A stretch of DNA of 64,000 bases from PXAP01 sp964421595 (lineage in GTDB: Bacteria; Bacteroidota; Bacteroidia; Bacteroidales; PUMT01): assembly GCA_964421595.1 (NCBI GenBank), contig CAYQXY010000015.1, forward strand, positions 1 through 64,000, written 5' to 3'. Below the pieces are notes generated by a model. That model saw nothing but the letters and a program-made list of their open reading frames with translations, was not told the DNA's origin and ran no database searches. Shown piece after piece: positions 36,661-45,113 of the stretch. Position numbers and translations under genes: made by a program. Every line of letters starts with the position of its first letter. The first letter of the stretch is position 1.

Positions 36661-36936
36661 AATAGCATATAACGTTAGTTAGGAATTTAAGGGTGGTAAG
36701 GTATCGTAAATTTAGGAAATTCGGAACAAAAGAACCTTAAAATTGATTCGTTTTATATTATATTAAGGCAACTGAACAAGGCTTTACCCTGATTTATCAA
36801 AGTCACACAGGAACAGGATTAGCATCCGTACAAGATACCAGGCACAAGAACAGACGGGAATAAGCGCAATCTTTCATGGCAAAGCCCCGACAGGACAATC
36901 CCGTGCCCGGAAGACACTTGTATTAACACATTAAGT

Positions 36937-37016
36937 AAAAAATTCGCTAAAATCGGACTATCCACCCGCTGGAGGTGGCTTTAAGTCCGATTTTTGCTGC
37001 GCACCGCGAATTTTTT
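36937..37016. terminator. Large nested inverted repeat, likely bidirectional terminator
   Basis: Outer arms AAAAAATTCGC (36937-36947) and GCGAATTTTTT (37006-37016), middle arms AAAATCGGACT (36949-36959) and AGTCCGATTTT (36984-36994), and an inner CCACC/GGTGG stem form an 80-nt nested structure. T-runs follow the stem on both strands. It lies between HMG-CoA reductase and the DUF1080 gene, both leftward, so the likely use is to end the reductase transcript. The rest of 36661-37267 holds no gene. Confidence 0.6.
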
Positions 37017-37019
37017 AGT

Positions 37020-37055
37020 TCACATGCCTTTCGGGCAAAGCCCCGACAGTAGATT
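37020..37055. repeat. Copy of a dispersed extragenic repeat (GCCTTTCGGGCAAAGC type)
   Basis: The segment contains CACATGCCTTTCGGGCAAAG followed by CCCCGACAGTA. Related copies lie at about 34008-34043 (CACATGCCTTGCTGACAGAG followed by CCCCGAAAG), at about 36871-36895 (GGCAAAGCCCCGACAGGAC) and at 42519-42552 (AAATGCCTTTCGGGCAAAGC). All four are intergenic, and two are next to strong hairpins. Confidence 0.65.
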
Positions 37056-37267
37056 AAAATACTTGCATAGCAAAATGGCTTTAACTAAGGACGAGGGTTT
37101 TTAAGATGAACTAAAGGTCTGGCTGGTTTATCAGCCGGAAAGAGTTTCACACTCAAATGAATAATTAGTATGGGTTGTATGGCGAGGGCGTATTGATAAC
37201 AGATATAAGAATTCCCGGGGAACAGTGGCAGACCAGCCTTCGCTCCCATACTGAACGCTGCATTGGA

Positions 37268-38428
37268 TTACTCCGGCCTGTTCCGTCCGTATTTCTCATG
37301 TGCAGTTATAAAATCGCCGGCTACAATTGAAGCGGCCAGTGAAATTTCCCCGGCAAGGGCTGTAGCAGCAACAATTTCGGCAAACTTTTTGCTTTTGCCT
37401 GCACCATAGCACCCGATAAGCTCCAGGCACTCCCTCTGGGTAGGCAGCGATACACCTCCGCCAACCGTGCCGACAATAAGCGATGGCAGATTAATGGACA
37501 CATACAGGTCTTTACCAACAACCTCGGAATATGTATATCCAACACTGGATTCAATTATATTGGCAATATCCTGTCCGCATGCCAGAAACATGGCAGCAAT
37601 TCCATTTACCAGGTGGCCGTTTGAACCCAGAGTTCCGGCGAGCAAACCACCAATCATCTGTTTCCGGTGGGCCTTGTCAATATCCTCTGCGGTGGTATGC
37701 ATAAATTTCGAAATATATTCACCCTTAACCAAAACTTCGGCAGTAACGGTTTTTCCCCTTCCAAGAATACTGTTGATATGAGCGGGTTTTTTATCGACTG
37801 CCATATTACTCTCGATGGAAAAACTGATAACAGGAAAATTTGATGTGATAAATGAGCACAGTTCCTGGGTTGCCCTGGAGATCATGTTCATGCCCATAGC
37901 ATCGCCGGTAGAAAAATTCAGTCTGAGATAAACAATTTTCCCCTGGACGAATGTCTGGTAGCCAAGAAGTTTTCCGTATTTAGTCGTATTTTCGGCAATC
38001 CTTTTCAGGGTTTTAAAATTCTCATCAACCCACTCTATGAATTCACGTGCCCTGGACAGGTTTTCCAGTTCAAACAAAGGGGCCCTCTGTATACTGTCCC
38101 TTATAACAGCAACATTAGCTCCGCCAGACAGTGTTATAACCCTTGATCCCCTGTTGAAAGATGCAATCAGTGCACCTTCGGTTGTGCCGAGCGGTACAAA
38201 ATAGTCGCCTTTAGCATAGGAACCGTTTACCTTTAGCGGACCGATAGCTCCAACTGGTATCTGGGAGAAACCTATTATGTTCTCAATATTCCCTTTCGTC
38301 AACAGGGGATCAATAGTACTGTTGTGAAGGTGTTTTGCCCTGAAACCGTTCATTGAGCTCAGGAACCTGATCCTTGAGTCAATAGCTTCCTTAGAGTAAT
38401 CGTTTTTCCTGTCTTTAGGTAATCTCAT
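37268..38428 (-). CDS. Hydroxymethylglutaryl-CoA reductase (class I-like)
   Basis: The 386-residue enzyme reduces HMG-CoA to mevalonate. Motifs: ENIIGFSQIPVGAIGPL (about 49-65), PLGTTEGALIASFNRG with the catalytic Glu (about 79-94), GDAMGMNMISRATQE with the catalytic Asp (about 190-204), a conserved Lys in DKKPAHINSILGRGK, GTVGGGVSLPTQRECLEL (about 315-332) and the C-terminal His in FITAHEKYGRN. GTVGGG...LPTQRECLE and this His position resemble the NADPH-using class I enzymes of archaea and eukaryotes more than the degradative class II. I chose the ATG at 38428 over an upstream TTG at 38440. No other mevalonate-pathway gene is in the window. Confidence 0.92.
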   Translation of the reverse strand: MRLPKDRKNDYSKEAIDSRIRFLSSMNGFRAKHLHNSTIDPLLTKGNIENIIGFSQIPVGAIGPLKVNGSYAKGDYFVPLGTTEGALIASFNRGSRVITLSGGANVAVIRDSIQRAPLFELENLSRAREFIEWVDENFKTLKRIAENTTKYGKLLGYQTFVQGKIVYLRLNFSTGDAMGMNMISRATQELCSFITSNFPVISFSIESNMAVDKKPAHINSILGRGKTVTAEVLVKGEYISKFMHTTAEDIDKAHRKQMIGGLLAGTLGSNGHLVNGIAAMFLACGQDIANIIESSVGYTYSEVVGKDLYVSINLPSLIVGTVGGGVSLPTQRECLELIGCYGAGKSKKFAEIVAATALAGEISLAASIVAGDFITAHEKYGRNRPE

Positions 38429-38450
38429 TTCTCTAATCAATGGTCCTTAA

Positions 38451-38458
38451 CAAATTTA
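38451..38458 (-). promoter_or_regulatory. Candidate -7 element of the HMG-CoA reductase gene
   Basis: The minus strand reads TAAATTTG, an exact TAnnTTTG match 22 bp upstream of the ATG at 38428. No properly spaced -33 element was found. Confidence 0.45.
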
Positions 38459-38604
38459 CAATTATATAACCGAAAATTCATATTAATGTTCAGCAATTCA
38501 ACTAATACAAAATGAATAAATCGCTATGAAAGATGTTCTTCAGTCTGAGTATAACATATTGGTATATTTTGTAGCTTGCATTATAATTAATCACTGCCAA
38601 TAGC

Positions 38605-38880
38605 ATGATATCAAAGCTTTTTTACCAGAAATTCCTGTTTGTCCTGCTGCTGATGACTTCAGTAACTTTAACAGGACAAGAGCAGCATGATACGACAACA
38701 ACAGCCGTAACATGGATCATCATCAAAAACGATAATTCACAGTATATAGGCGAGATTATTTCCCAGGATGCCTGGGAAGTAATTGTACATTGCGATCAGA
38801 CAGCAACGCCCGACTTTATCCCCAGGTATTTTTCCACAAAACTAATCAGGGTGGTTATTGAATATGGTTTACTGAGATAA
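38605..38880 (+). CDS. Small exported protein, possibly truncated
   Basis: The 91-residue protein has a signal peptide (KFLFVLLLMTSVTLTGQEQ) and one short beta-rich segment, IIIKNDNSQYIGEIISQDAW. The pattern K-N-D-x-S-x-[YF]-I-G-E-I-I-S-Q-D-A is common at the start of longer uncharacterised Bacteroidota proteins, usually followed by a strand that includes IPK. Here IPR appears, but the protein stops soon after. Its last 85 bp overlap, tail to tail, the 3' end of the histidine kinase gene. It may be a 3'-truncated remnant or a complete small periplasmic protein. No function is known. Confidence 0.55.
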   Translation: MISKLFYQKFLFVLLLMTSVTLTGQEQHDTTTTAVTWIIIKNDNSQYIGEIISQDAWEVIVHCDQTATPDFIPRYFSTKLIRVVIEYGLLR

Positions 38881-41222
38881 TCGTCACACCCGGCATCTAA
38901 AGCCAGCTCCCTGTCGCCCTGGATTGCATGCGCTGTCAGGGCAATAATCGGTAAATCCGGCTTGAGCGACTTGATTATACCTGTAGCCTCATGGCCCCCC
39001 ATAAGTGGCATTTTTATATCCATTAATACAAGCTCTATGTCACTGTATTGCTTAACAAGTTCTACTGCCTGCTTACCATTCCATGCATGGACAATAGTGA
39101 CATCCATACCAACAAGTACCTCCTGGATAAGATTGAAATTACTAAGCTCATCTTCAGCAACAAGAACTCTTTTTTTAACATTATGTGAAAAATTCCTCCT
39201 GAGTTCAGGTTTATCCTGCCTGACCACCGGTTTCCATGGTACACGCAGGTAAAAACTTGTTCCTGTGCCGATAGCGGACTCATACCAGAATTTACCACCC
39301 ATTGATTCGATAAAAGCCCTTGAAATAGGCAGGCCCATACCGAGGCCACCCCGCTTTTTCGAAATTTCAGATTCACATTGATAGAATCGCTCGTATATCC
39401 TATCTCCTAGTGAAGTATCAATGCCGATCCCTGTATCAGACACGCATAATTGCAGCTGATCATCTATTATAGACGATCTTATCTCAATCCTTCCCCTGTC
39501 TGTGAACTTTATTGCATTATCAATCAGATGAGACAATACATGTGTTAGTTTACTGCCATCAGTCAATATCATCGAATTATCAGGATCCAGCTCATTGCTG
39601 TTGACTATTGCCACATTCTTTAACTCCGCCCCGGCACTGTATCTGTGGAAAACTTTATCAACAAGCTGTATTACATCCGTTTCACGTTCGTGCACCTCAA
39701 TCTGGCCGGTCTGTATCATTGAAATGTTAATAATATCGTCGATTATTGAAAGGAGCTGGTCGCTGCTGTTCTGAATAATTCCCGCCAGGTAGTTGAACTG
39801 TTCAGCTGACTGTCCGGGTTCTGAGATCAATGCAGAAAATCCTACTATGGCATTTAGAGGAGTTCTTATCTCATGAGAAAGATTATTAAGGAATGCAGTT
39901 TTGAGATTATCGCTGTGTTCAGCTTTTTCCAGTGCCCGTGTGAGGTTCTCTTCAATAGCTTTCCTGTCTGAAATGTCCTGGATTCCTCCAATAATACTCA
40001 CAATCTTACCCGAATCATCCCGTTCAGGCACACCTATTATTTTTACCCATTTACGATTACCCCTGGCAGTTATTATCTCCAACTCCTGGTCAATGACAAT
40101 GCCTTCGACAGCACACCTGCCAATAGCTTCTAAAACATCTTCATGATGTTCAGGGACATAAAAATTGACAGCCTGCTCCATTGTGGGTGAAAATCCCGGC
40201 GACACCTCATGCATTACTGCTACCTGTTCAGACCAGGTAATTGTTTGTGTGATGAGATCAACCTTGTAGCCTCCAAGATTGGCAAGTTCACCTGCAATCT
40301 GCACCAGCATCTGATTTTGCCTGGAATCAGAGTCAGCAATTTTCCGCTCAGTTATATCACGCATCACAACCTGCAGGGCATTTCTTCCATTATACTGGAA
40401 TAACGTAGTGGTTACCTCAACATAACTGATCCTGCCGTCACGCGCTATCAACCTATATTCAACCACCGGAACATCCATCCCATTATAAAGTTTATTGATC
40501 CGCTCTCTGATCAGCTCATGGTATTCAACCTGAAAGAAGTCAAAAGGTGACCGTCCTATTATTTCTTCAGCTTTACCGGCTCCGAAAAGCTTTAGGGCCG
40601 CAGGATTCAGATAAATTATTCTGTCATCCTGGTTAATGAATAAAGCCTCCCCGGTAATTTCAACTAGCGTTCTGTACTTTAATTCACTTTCCTTTAGCTG
40701 ATTTTCAGTATTTATCTGACTGGTAATATCATTTGCCAGTGACATAACTGATATCAGCTTTCCCTTACTGTCCAGCAAGGCAGAATTATACCAGGCACAA
40801 TGCACTGTTTCTCCGTCTTTAGTATAATTTTTGTTTATATTGTTGTTTCTTAACTCCTTTCCATTCATCATAGGGATCATAAATAATTTAATTCTCTCTA
40901 TATCATCCTCATGAATAAAACGAAAATCCCATGGACCCTTGCCTGCCAACTCGGCTGCTTTCCATCCGAATAGTTTCTCTGCCTGGTCACTCCATTTTGT
41001 GATCCTGAAATTGCTGTCCCATTCTATCATTGCCAGGGGTGAGTTCTCGATATGGTTCCTTATATGCTGGTTTGTAATATGGATCTCCTCCATTGTATTA
41101 CTGTTACAGATACCATCCATAGACCGTGTCATTAGAAATTTTCTGACCGAGTCTAAAAAATTGAGAGTCAACATGGAGAGTCCCGTCAGTAAGCCTGTAT
41201 TTTCTTTTTTAGCTGAATTCAT
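38796..41222 (-). CDS. Hybrid sensor histidine kinase (PAS repeats, HisKA, HATPase, REC)
   Basis: This cytoplasmic sensor kinase has 808 residues and no membrane helix. At least three PAS domains fill about 50-425 (NSPLAMIEWDSNFRITKWS; EALFINQDDRIIYLNPAALK; then a LGGYKVDLITQTITW-type PAS with PAC). The HisKA box is FLNNLSHEIRTPLNAIVGF with the phospho-His near 449. The HATPase shows LSHLIDNAIKFTD, DTGIGIDTSL and GLGMGLPISRA. The receiver domain has its Asp in LVLMDIKMPLMGGHEA near 735 and the Lys in DDYLSKPYS. There is no output domain, so the signal must pass to a separate regulator. Its coding end overlaps the convergent 91-residue gene by 85 bp. Confidence 0.9.
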   Translation of the reverse strand: MNSAKKENTGLLTGLSMLTLNFLDSVRKFLMTRSMDGICNSNTMEEIHITNQHIRNHIENSPLAMIEWDSNFRITKWSDQAEKLFGWKAAELAGKGPWDFRFIHEDDIERIKLFMIPMMNGKELRNNNINKNYTKDGETVHCAWYNSALLDSKGKLISVMSLANDITSQINTENQLKESELKYRTLVEITGEALFINQDDRIIYLNPAALKLFGAGKAEEIIGRSPFDFFQVEYHELIRERINKLYNGMDVPVVEYRLIARDGRISYVEVTTTLFQYNGRNALQVVMRDITERKIADSDSRQNQMLVQIAGELANLGGYKVDLITQTITWSEQVAVMHEVSPGFSPTMEQAVNFYVPEHHEDVLEAIGRCAVEGIVIDQELEIITARGNRKWVKIIGVPERDDSGKIVSIIGGIQDISDRKAIEENLTRALEKAEHSDNLKTAFLNNLSHEIRTPLNAIVGFSALISEPGQSAEQFNYLAGIIQNSSDQLLSIIDDIINISMIQTGQIEVHERETDVIQLVDKVFHRYSAGAELKNVAIVNSNELDPDNSMILTDGSKLTHVLSHLIDNAIKFTDRGRIEIRSSIIDDQLQLCVSDTGIGIDTSLGDRIYERFYQCESEISKKRGGLGMGLPISRAFIESMGGKFWYESAIGTGTSFYLRVPWKPVVRQDKPELRRNFSHNVKKRVLVAEDELSNFNLIQEVLVGMDVTIVHAWNGKQAVELVKQYSDIELVLMDIKMPLMGGHEATGIIKSLKPDLPIIALTAHAIQGDRELALDAGCDDYLSKPYSITTLISFVEKYLGIKSGVAV

Positions 41223-41379
41223 TAATTATATAGTTCAAAATATCAGTTAGCTGGAACCGAATATCTATCCTGCAAGATTGGCTGTATTCTGCACCAGGCA
41301 TCCTTTAATTTAATTAGCAACACCAGGGAGAAACATCTTCTCCCTTATTTAATCTTAATTTCAACGTTTTACGTGAAAT

Positions 41380-42006
41380 CTATTTTTTGAGAAAGTATCC
41401 CATTCCGAACTTTGCTGCAAGTCCGGGTTCATTCTTTCTGCCACCCATTGTATAATCAGGCTCTTCACGAAATTTTTCATCAACTGAACCAAGAATGATT
41501 CCATAGCCAAGCCCGGCATTTATAAAAAGATTCCCTGAAAATCTGAATTGTGCGCCCATGCCAAGGTAATGTTCAAATGTCGCAACCCTTCCACCCGGTG
41601 GAATTGATTCACCTGTCACAGACTTTAACGTTGTACCGGTCGCCAAGGTTATATTTTTGCGAAACAAAAAATCATACTGAACAAAAAACCTGAGGCTACG
41701 GAATTGCTCGAAACCAGAATCATTTTTATTACTGTACAGTGACGATAAATAATGCTTGTAATATATCTCCCCTCCTGAAACTCTCGAAGACTTAGGCTGA
41801 AAGAACATTCCTGTTCCAAGCAGCCTGTTGTCCTTTTCAATGCTTATCTTCAAATCCAGGCCGGGACCGTAACCACTTTGAGTATTTGTATAATTCATGC
41901 TCAGGCCAATGATCCTGATGGTGGAATCGCTGCTATCCCCTGCCTTAAGTGGAACACTTAACTGGGCAATTGCAGTGAAGATTAAGATGAACAGTATATT
42001 TTTCAT
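41380..42006 (-). CDS. Putative outer-membrane beta-barrel protein
   Basis: This 208-residue protein has a signal peptide (1-22, ending PLKAG). The rest is a series of short amphipathic strands with alternating polar and aromatic residues, for example TIRIIGLSMNYTNTQSGYG, RSLRFFVQYDFLF, FRFSGNLFINAGLGYGIILG and a C-terminal AAKFGMGYFLKK. These features suggest an eight- to ten-strand outer-membrane barrel of the kind common in Bacteroidota. No enzymatic motif is visible. It stands alone, and the upstream 1.1 kb is gene-poor. Function unknown. Confidence 0.65.
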   Translation of the reverse strand: MKNILFILIFTAIAQLSVPLKAGDSSDSTIRIIGLSMNYTNTQSGYGPGLDLKISIEKDNRLLGTGMFFQPKSSRVSGGEIYYKHYLSSLYSNKNDSGFEQFRSLRFFVQYDFLFRKNITLATGTTLKSVTGESIPPGGRVATFEHYLGMGAQFRFSGNLFINAGLGYGIILGSVDEKFREEPDYTMGGRKNEPGLAAKFGMGYFLKK

Positions 42007-42496
42007 AATTCATTCCTCCTTACATGTTTATACGGCCTTTAAAAACCCATGTTCGGAAATCAATGATGAGTTAAGCCATACTTAACGATGATCTGTATCA
42101 CCTTTTACTTTACAACAAATAGTCTTTATTGCTGTTTTTATGATATTTATGCTATTTTCATCCAATTATAGACATATCTAAACCCTGGTATTTCGCTGAC
42201 CAGCACTGACATTACGTGATTATATGTGGGTCTTTATCCAATATCTATTTAATTTTTCATTGTTATTACCTGATTTTCTGTTTTTTATTTTTATCTGGTT
42301 TAATTTACCTTAAAAAATTGCACACTACAACAATTGATACAGCATTGAGGATTCAGCCGTGGATACCAGTAAATATTAGGTAGCATTTTACCTGCACAAT
42401 CATTACTCCGCATAGCAGGAAGATGGGGGCCGTTTATGACCATACCGGGCATAGCGGAAGCTTCGAGATGCGAATCTTTGTATGGTATTTTTGATA

Positions 42497-42577
42497 CGGA
42501 CCGGGTTTTTTGGCGCAAATGCCTTTCGGGCAAAGCTCCGTCAGAACTACCGCGCCTATGGACGTGTACCCGGACCG
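42497..42577. repeat. Dispersed repeat copy inside a long imperfect hairpin
   Basis: CGGACCGGGT at 42497-42506 can pair with ACCCGGACCG at 42568-42577, with one central mismatch. Between them lies the repeat core AAATGCCTTTCGGGCAAAGC, followed by TCCGTCAGAACTACCGCGCC. The core is shared with copies near 34.0 and 37.0 kb. Confidence 0.6.
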
Positions 42578-42738
42578 ATTAATGGATTCCAGGTGGCACC
42601 CCGAAAGGATATTTTGTCAGATAACCGGGCCATGCCCGGAAAAGCAATTGCAGCTGTACTAAACACTTACAACTTACTTACCGGTAATTATTTGTAAGTG
42701 GATATTGATTTCAGGTAATGAGTCAAATCATTCAAAAA

Positions 42739-42754
42739 GATGATCAGGATCATC
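42739..42754. promoter_or_regulatory. Operator-like inverted repeat
   Basis: GATGATC and GATCATC form a perfect 7-bp inverted repeat around AG. Outer TCAAAT (42723-42728) and ATTTGA (42762-42767) extend the symmetry approximately. This looks like the site of a dimeric regulator upstream of the tiny open frame and the menaquinone locus. No matching regulator is in the window. Confidence 0.35.
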
Positions 42755-42882
42755 ACATATTATTTGATTGTTACAAAAAAATAAAAAAACTTATCAACAG
42801 AAACATTTTTTCACAATTCACCGTATATGAAAGTCTTACAAGCAGTGTTTTTCACTTATTAACAATGCGTAAATCATAAATC

Positions 42883-42960
42883 ATGAGCTTTAAACTAAAT
42901 CGCCATGTAATAGGCTTAGCAATTTTCATTGCTCTGTTTATTCTTTCACTCATAAGTTAG
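42883..42960 (+). CDS. Possible tiny single-pass membrane peptide
   Basis: ATG at 42883 opens a 25-codon frame that begins MSFKLNRHVIGLAIFIALFI and ends with LSLIS and TAG. It has a basic start and one hydrophobic stretch of about 16 residues, as in small membrane peptides. There is no ribosome-binding site to support it, and a frame this short can arise by chance. Confidence 0.25.
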   Translation: MSFKLNRHVIGLAIFIALFILSLIS

Positions 42961-43152
42961 GCAAGCTGTATTTTTGCCTTAAACTGAACTTCTCAATCCG
43001 GAACCGGATCGGGCTTCACTCCTTTATATTCAATTATTGTTTCCGGTTTCTGATGAACTGTGGGTTATATTATTATAACTAAATGATCTTTTATTTGTTT
43101 TAACACTGAAAAAGATATTGCGCCCCAGTTTGCGATGAGTTAATTCATTAAA

Positions 43153-43371
43153 ATGTCTGCTGTGAGAAATAGTGATGAACAAATATGCAGGTGCTTTGGT
43201 TTATTTAATAACGATCTGCACGACCTCATTGAAATTCACCAATACAATAATGTTGCCGGCCTTTCAGAAGATTTTGGTTATGGCACAAAATGCGGCAAAT
43301 GTGTTCCGCTGATAGAGTCCATCATTGACCGGTCAAATAATAGGGGCGATAAACTCCCGGGTAAAATTTAA
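43153..43371 (+). CDS. BFD-like [2Fe-2S]-binding protein
   Basis: The 72-residue protein has the four Cys of the BFD-like [2Fe-2S] fold: C12 and C14 in ICRCFGLF, and C47 and C50 in GTKCGKCVPLIE. The spacing C-x-C...C-x2-C and the helices between them match bacterioferritin-associated ferredoxin and related domains. It could pass electrons to bacterioferritin or act as an iron sensor. It lies 160 bp upstream of the menaquinone genes on the same strand, which may be chance. The ATG at 43153 is the only plausible start. Confidence 0.78.
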   Translation: MSAVRNSDEQICRCFGLFNNDLHDLIEIHQYNNVAGLSEDFGYGTKCGKCVPLIESIIDRSNNRGDKLPGKI

Positions 43372-43530
43372 AACAAATCCGGATTGTCAAATCCAGTCAT
43401 TGAGCTATCCGGCTTTTATAAATCATACTATTTAAAAATGATCTTATTTTTAATTATAATTACACTCTCAATTGCAGTGTTGAAATAACCGGAAAGTACG
43501 CGGTATGATTAACAAAACCATGCAAGTCAG

Positions 43531-43941
43531 ATGAGCGGAACTGAAGAACTAAATCACATTTGTGCCAACACCCTGGTCAGCAATCTTGGAATTGAGTTTA
43601 CTGATTCAGGAGAAGGGTTTATAAAAGCAAAAATGCCGGTTGATCACAGGACTTTCCAGCCTGCCGGAATACTCCATGGAGGAGCTTCTTTTGCACTTGC
43701 CGAAACAGTTGGAAGCGCAGGTTCATATTTAATGGTCGACAAGGAAAAGTTCACAGTAGTGGGCATGCAAATGTCCGGCAATCATGTTTCGAGGATATCG
43801 CGCGGATGGGTTTATGCTCATGCAACACTTGTCCATAAAGGTTCAGTTACCCATGTATGGGATATCACCATTGCCGATGAGAACGGCCGGGCAGTGTCAT
43901 TGTGCAGGCAGACAAATATGATAATCGAAAAAGAAGTGTAA
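43531..43941 (+). CDS. menI: Hotdog-fold thioesterase, probable 1,4-dihydroxy-2-naphthoyl-CoA hydrolase
   Basis: This 136-residue PaaI-type hotdog thioesterase shows FQPAGILHGGASFALAET with the catalytic Glu (about 46-63), followed by GSAGSYL. The later strand AHATLVHKGSVTHVWDITI is also typical. In the Men pathway a hotdog enzyme of this type releases CoA from DHNA-CoA. The location, 13 bp before menF and at the head of the men genes, supports that role, but other acyl-CoA substrates cannot be excluded. The ATG at 43531 gives the usual family length. Confidence 0.8.
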   Translation: MSGTEELNHICANTLVSNLGIEFTDSGEGFIKAKMPVDHRTFQPAGILHGGASFALAETVGSAGSYLMVDKEKFTVVGMQMSGNHVSRISRGWVYAHATLVHKGSVTHVWDITIADENGRAVSLCRQTNMIIEKEV

Positions 43942-43954
43942 TTTATTAATCAGG

Positions 43955-45103
43955 ATGGAAGGAACTTTAACAGAAACAGGATCACTTCAAAGAATACATA
44001 ATCTATGTGTAGAAAAGAACTTCTCTTTTGTATCATATAGAACCCCGGGAAGCCGGGAAATAACGACCGGAATACAACTTCATGACCTGCCGGCGCGGTT
44101 AGGCAGTTTCCAGTCAGTTAAAAGAAAAAAAGGATTTGTATTTGCACCCTTCGGTATTTCAAATGCCTTTCCTGTCAGGCTAATTGTTCCCGATATCACT
44201 TTCACAGGTTGCAATTACGAAGGATCGCTGCACAGTTATCCCGGAAATACCAAGGGAGCGGCCCGGGAAAGTCGCCGCGAGACCAGGGAAGCCGGCAGTA
44301 AGGAGATTTCCCGCACCGGTTATGTGGACAAGGTAAACAATATCAAACAGGCAATCAGCAACGGAAACCTTGATAAAGTCGTACTGTCCCGTCTGAGTAC
44401 AGATCCTAAACCGGAAGATTTCAATCCCTCACAGTTTCTGAATATACTGCATCTGACCTACCCTGATGCATTTGTTTACCTGCTTTATATACCCGACGCC
44501 GGCATGTGGTGCGGGGCAACACCCGAGAGTCTGGTATCGGTTACAGGGAACATTGTAACCACCGTTTCACTGGCAGGCACAAGGAAATATCCCGGCGAAG
44601 GTGTGCAGGTTACCTGGGATGAGAAGGAGATCAGAGAGCAGGATATAGTCACGGGTTATATAGAAGAGGTTTTGAAGAAGTTCAATATAACAGGATATCG
44701 AAAAACCGACCTTGAATCGATGAAGGCGGGCAACCTGGTTCATTTAAAATCAGGATTTTCTTTATCACTGGATGCGCTTGACGGCAGATTGTTTGAATTT
44801 ATTGAAGAGTTGCATCCCACCCCATCGGTTTGCGGCCTGCCAAAAGATAAAGCACTCTCCTTTCTGAAAAAAACAGAAGAACATGACCGCGAGTATTATT
44901 CAGGTTTTCTCGGCCCTGTAGATACTATAAAAGATGAAATGGAACTTTTCGTAAATCTCAGATGCATGAAGATAGAAAGTCATAGTTTGAAATTTTTCAT
45001 TGGTGCAGGTATCACCTCAGGATCAGATCCTCTCAAAGAATGGGAAGAAACCGAAGATAAGAAGATGACCCTTGTTAATATCCTTAAAAGAATAACCCGG
45101 TAA
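43955..45103 (+). CDS. menF: Isochorismate synthase
   Basis: The enzyme converts chorismate to isochorismate, the entry to menaquinone synthesis. At 382 residues it is normal for MenF/EntC proteins. The chorismate-binding domain runs from about 120 to the end: KQAISNGNLDKVVLSRLS, WCGATPESLVSVTGN, TVSLAGTRKYPG, ELHPTPSVCGLPKDKALSFL and YYSGFLGPVDTIKDEMELFV, and near the end FFIGAGITSGSDPLKEWEET. These hold the Mg-binding Glu residues and the general acid-base residues of the family. It starts 13 bp after the thioesterase stop and ends 10 bp before menD, so all are likely cotranscribed. Confidence 0.93.
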   Translation: MEGTLTETGSLQRIHNLCVEKNFSFVSYRTPGSREITTGIQLHDLPARLGSFQSVKRKKGFVFAPFGISNAFPVRLIVPDITFTGCNYEGSLHSYPGNTKGAARESRRETREAGSKEISRTGYVDKVNNIKQAISNGNLDKVVLSRLSTDPKPEDFNPSQFLNILHLTYPDAFVYLLYIPDAGMWCGATPESLVSVTGNIVTTVSLAGTRKYPGEGVQVTWDEKEIREQDIVTGYIEEVLKKFNITGYRKTDLESMKAGNLVHLKSGFSLSLDALDGRLFEFIEELHPTPSVCGLPKDKALSFLKKTEEHDREYYSGFLGPVDTIKDEMELFVNLRCMKIESHSLKFFIGAGITSGSDPLKEWEETEDKKMTLVNILKRITR

Positions 45104-45113
45104 TTTCTCCAAT

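Larger units (their letters stand above)
42007..43152. other. Gene-poor region of 1.1 kb
   Basis: This AT-rich stretch separates the barrel gene from the menaquinone locus. It contains a copy of the dispersed repeat (42497-42577), an operator-like inverted repeat (42739-42754) and one tiny hydrophobic open frame (42883-42960), listed separately. Several AT-rich runs around 42290-42320 and 42775-42800 may contain promoters. No tRNA or protein gene above 50 codons looks real. Confidence 0.5.

Noticed and set aside
42482..42697. 71-codon open frame in the gene-poor region
   Set aside because: It covers the dispersed repeat copy and its hairpin, so it is a product of the repeat sequence.
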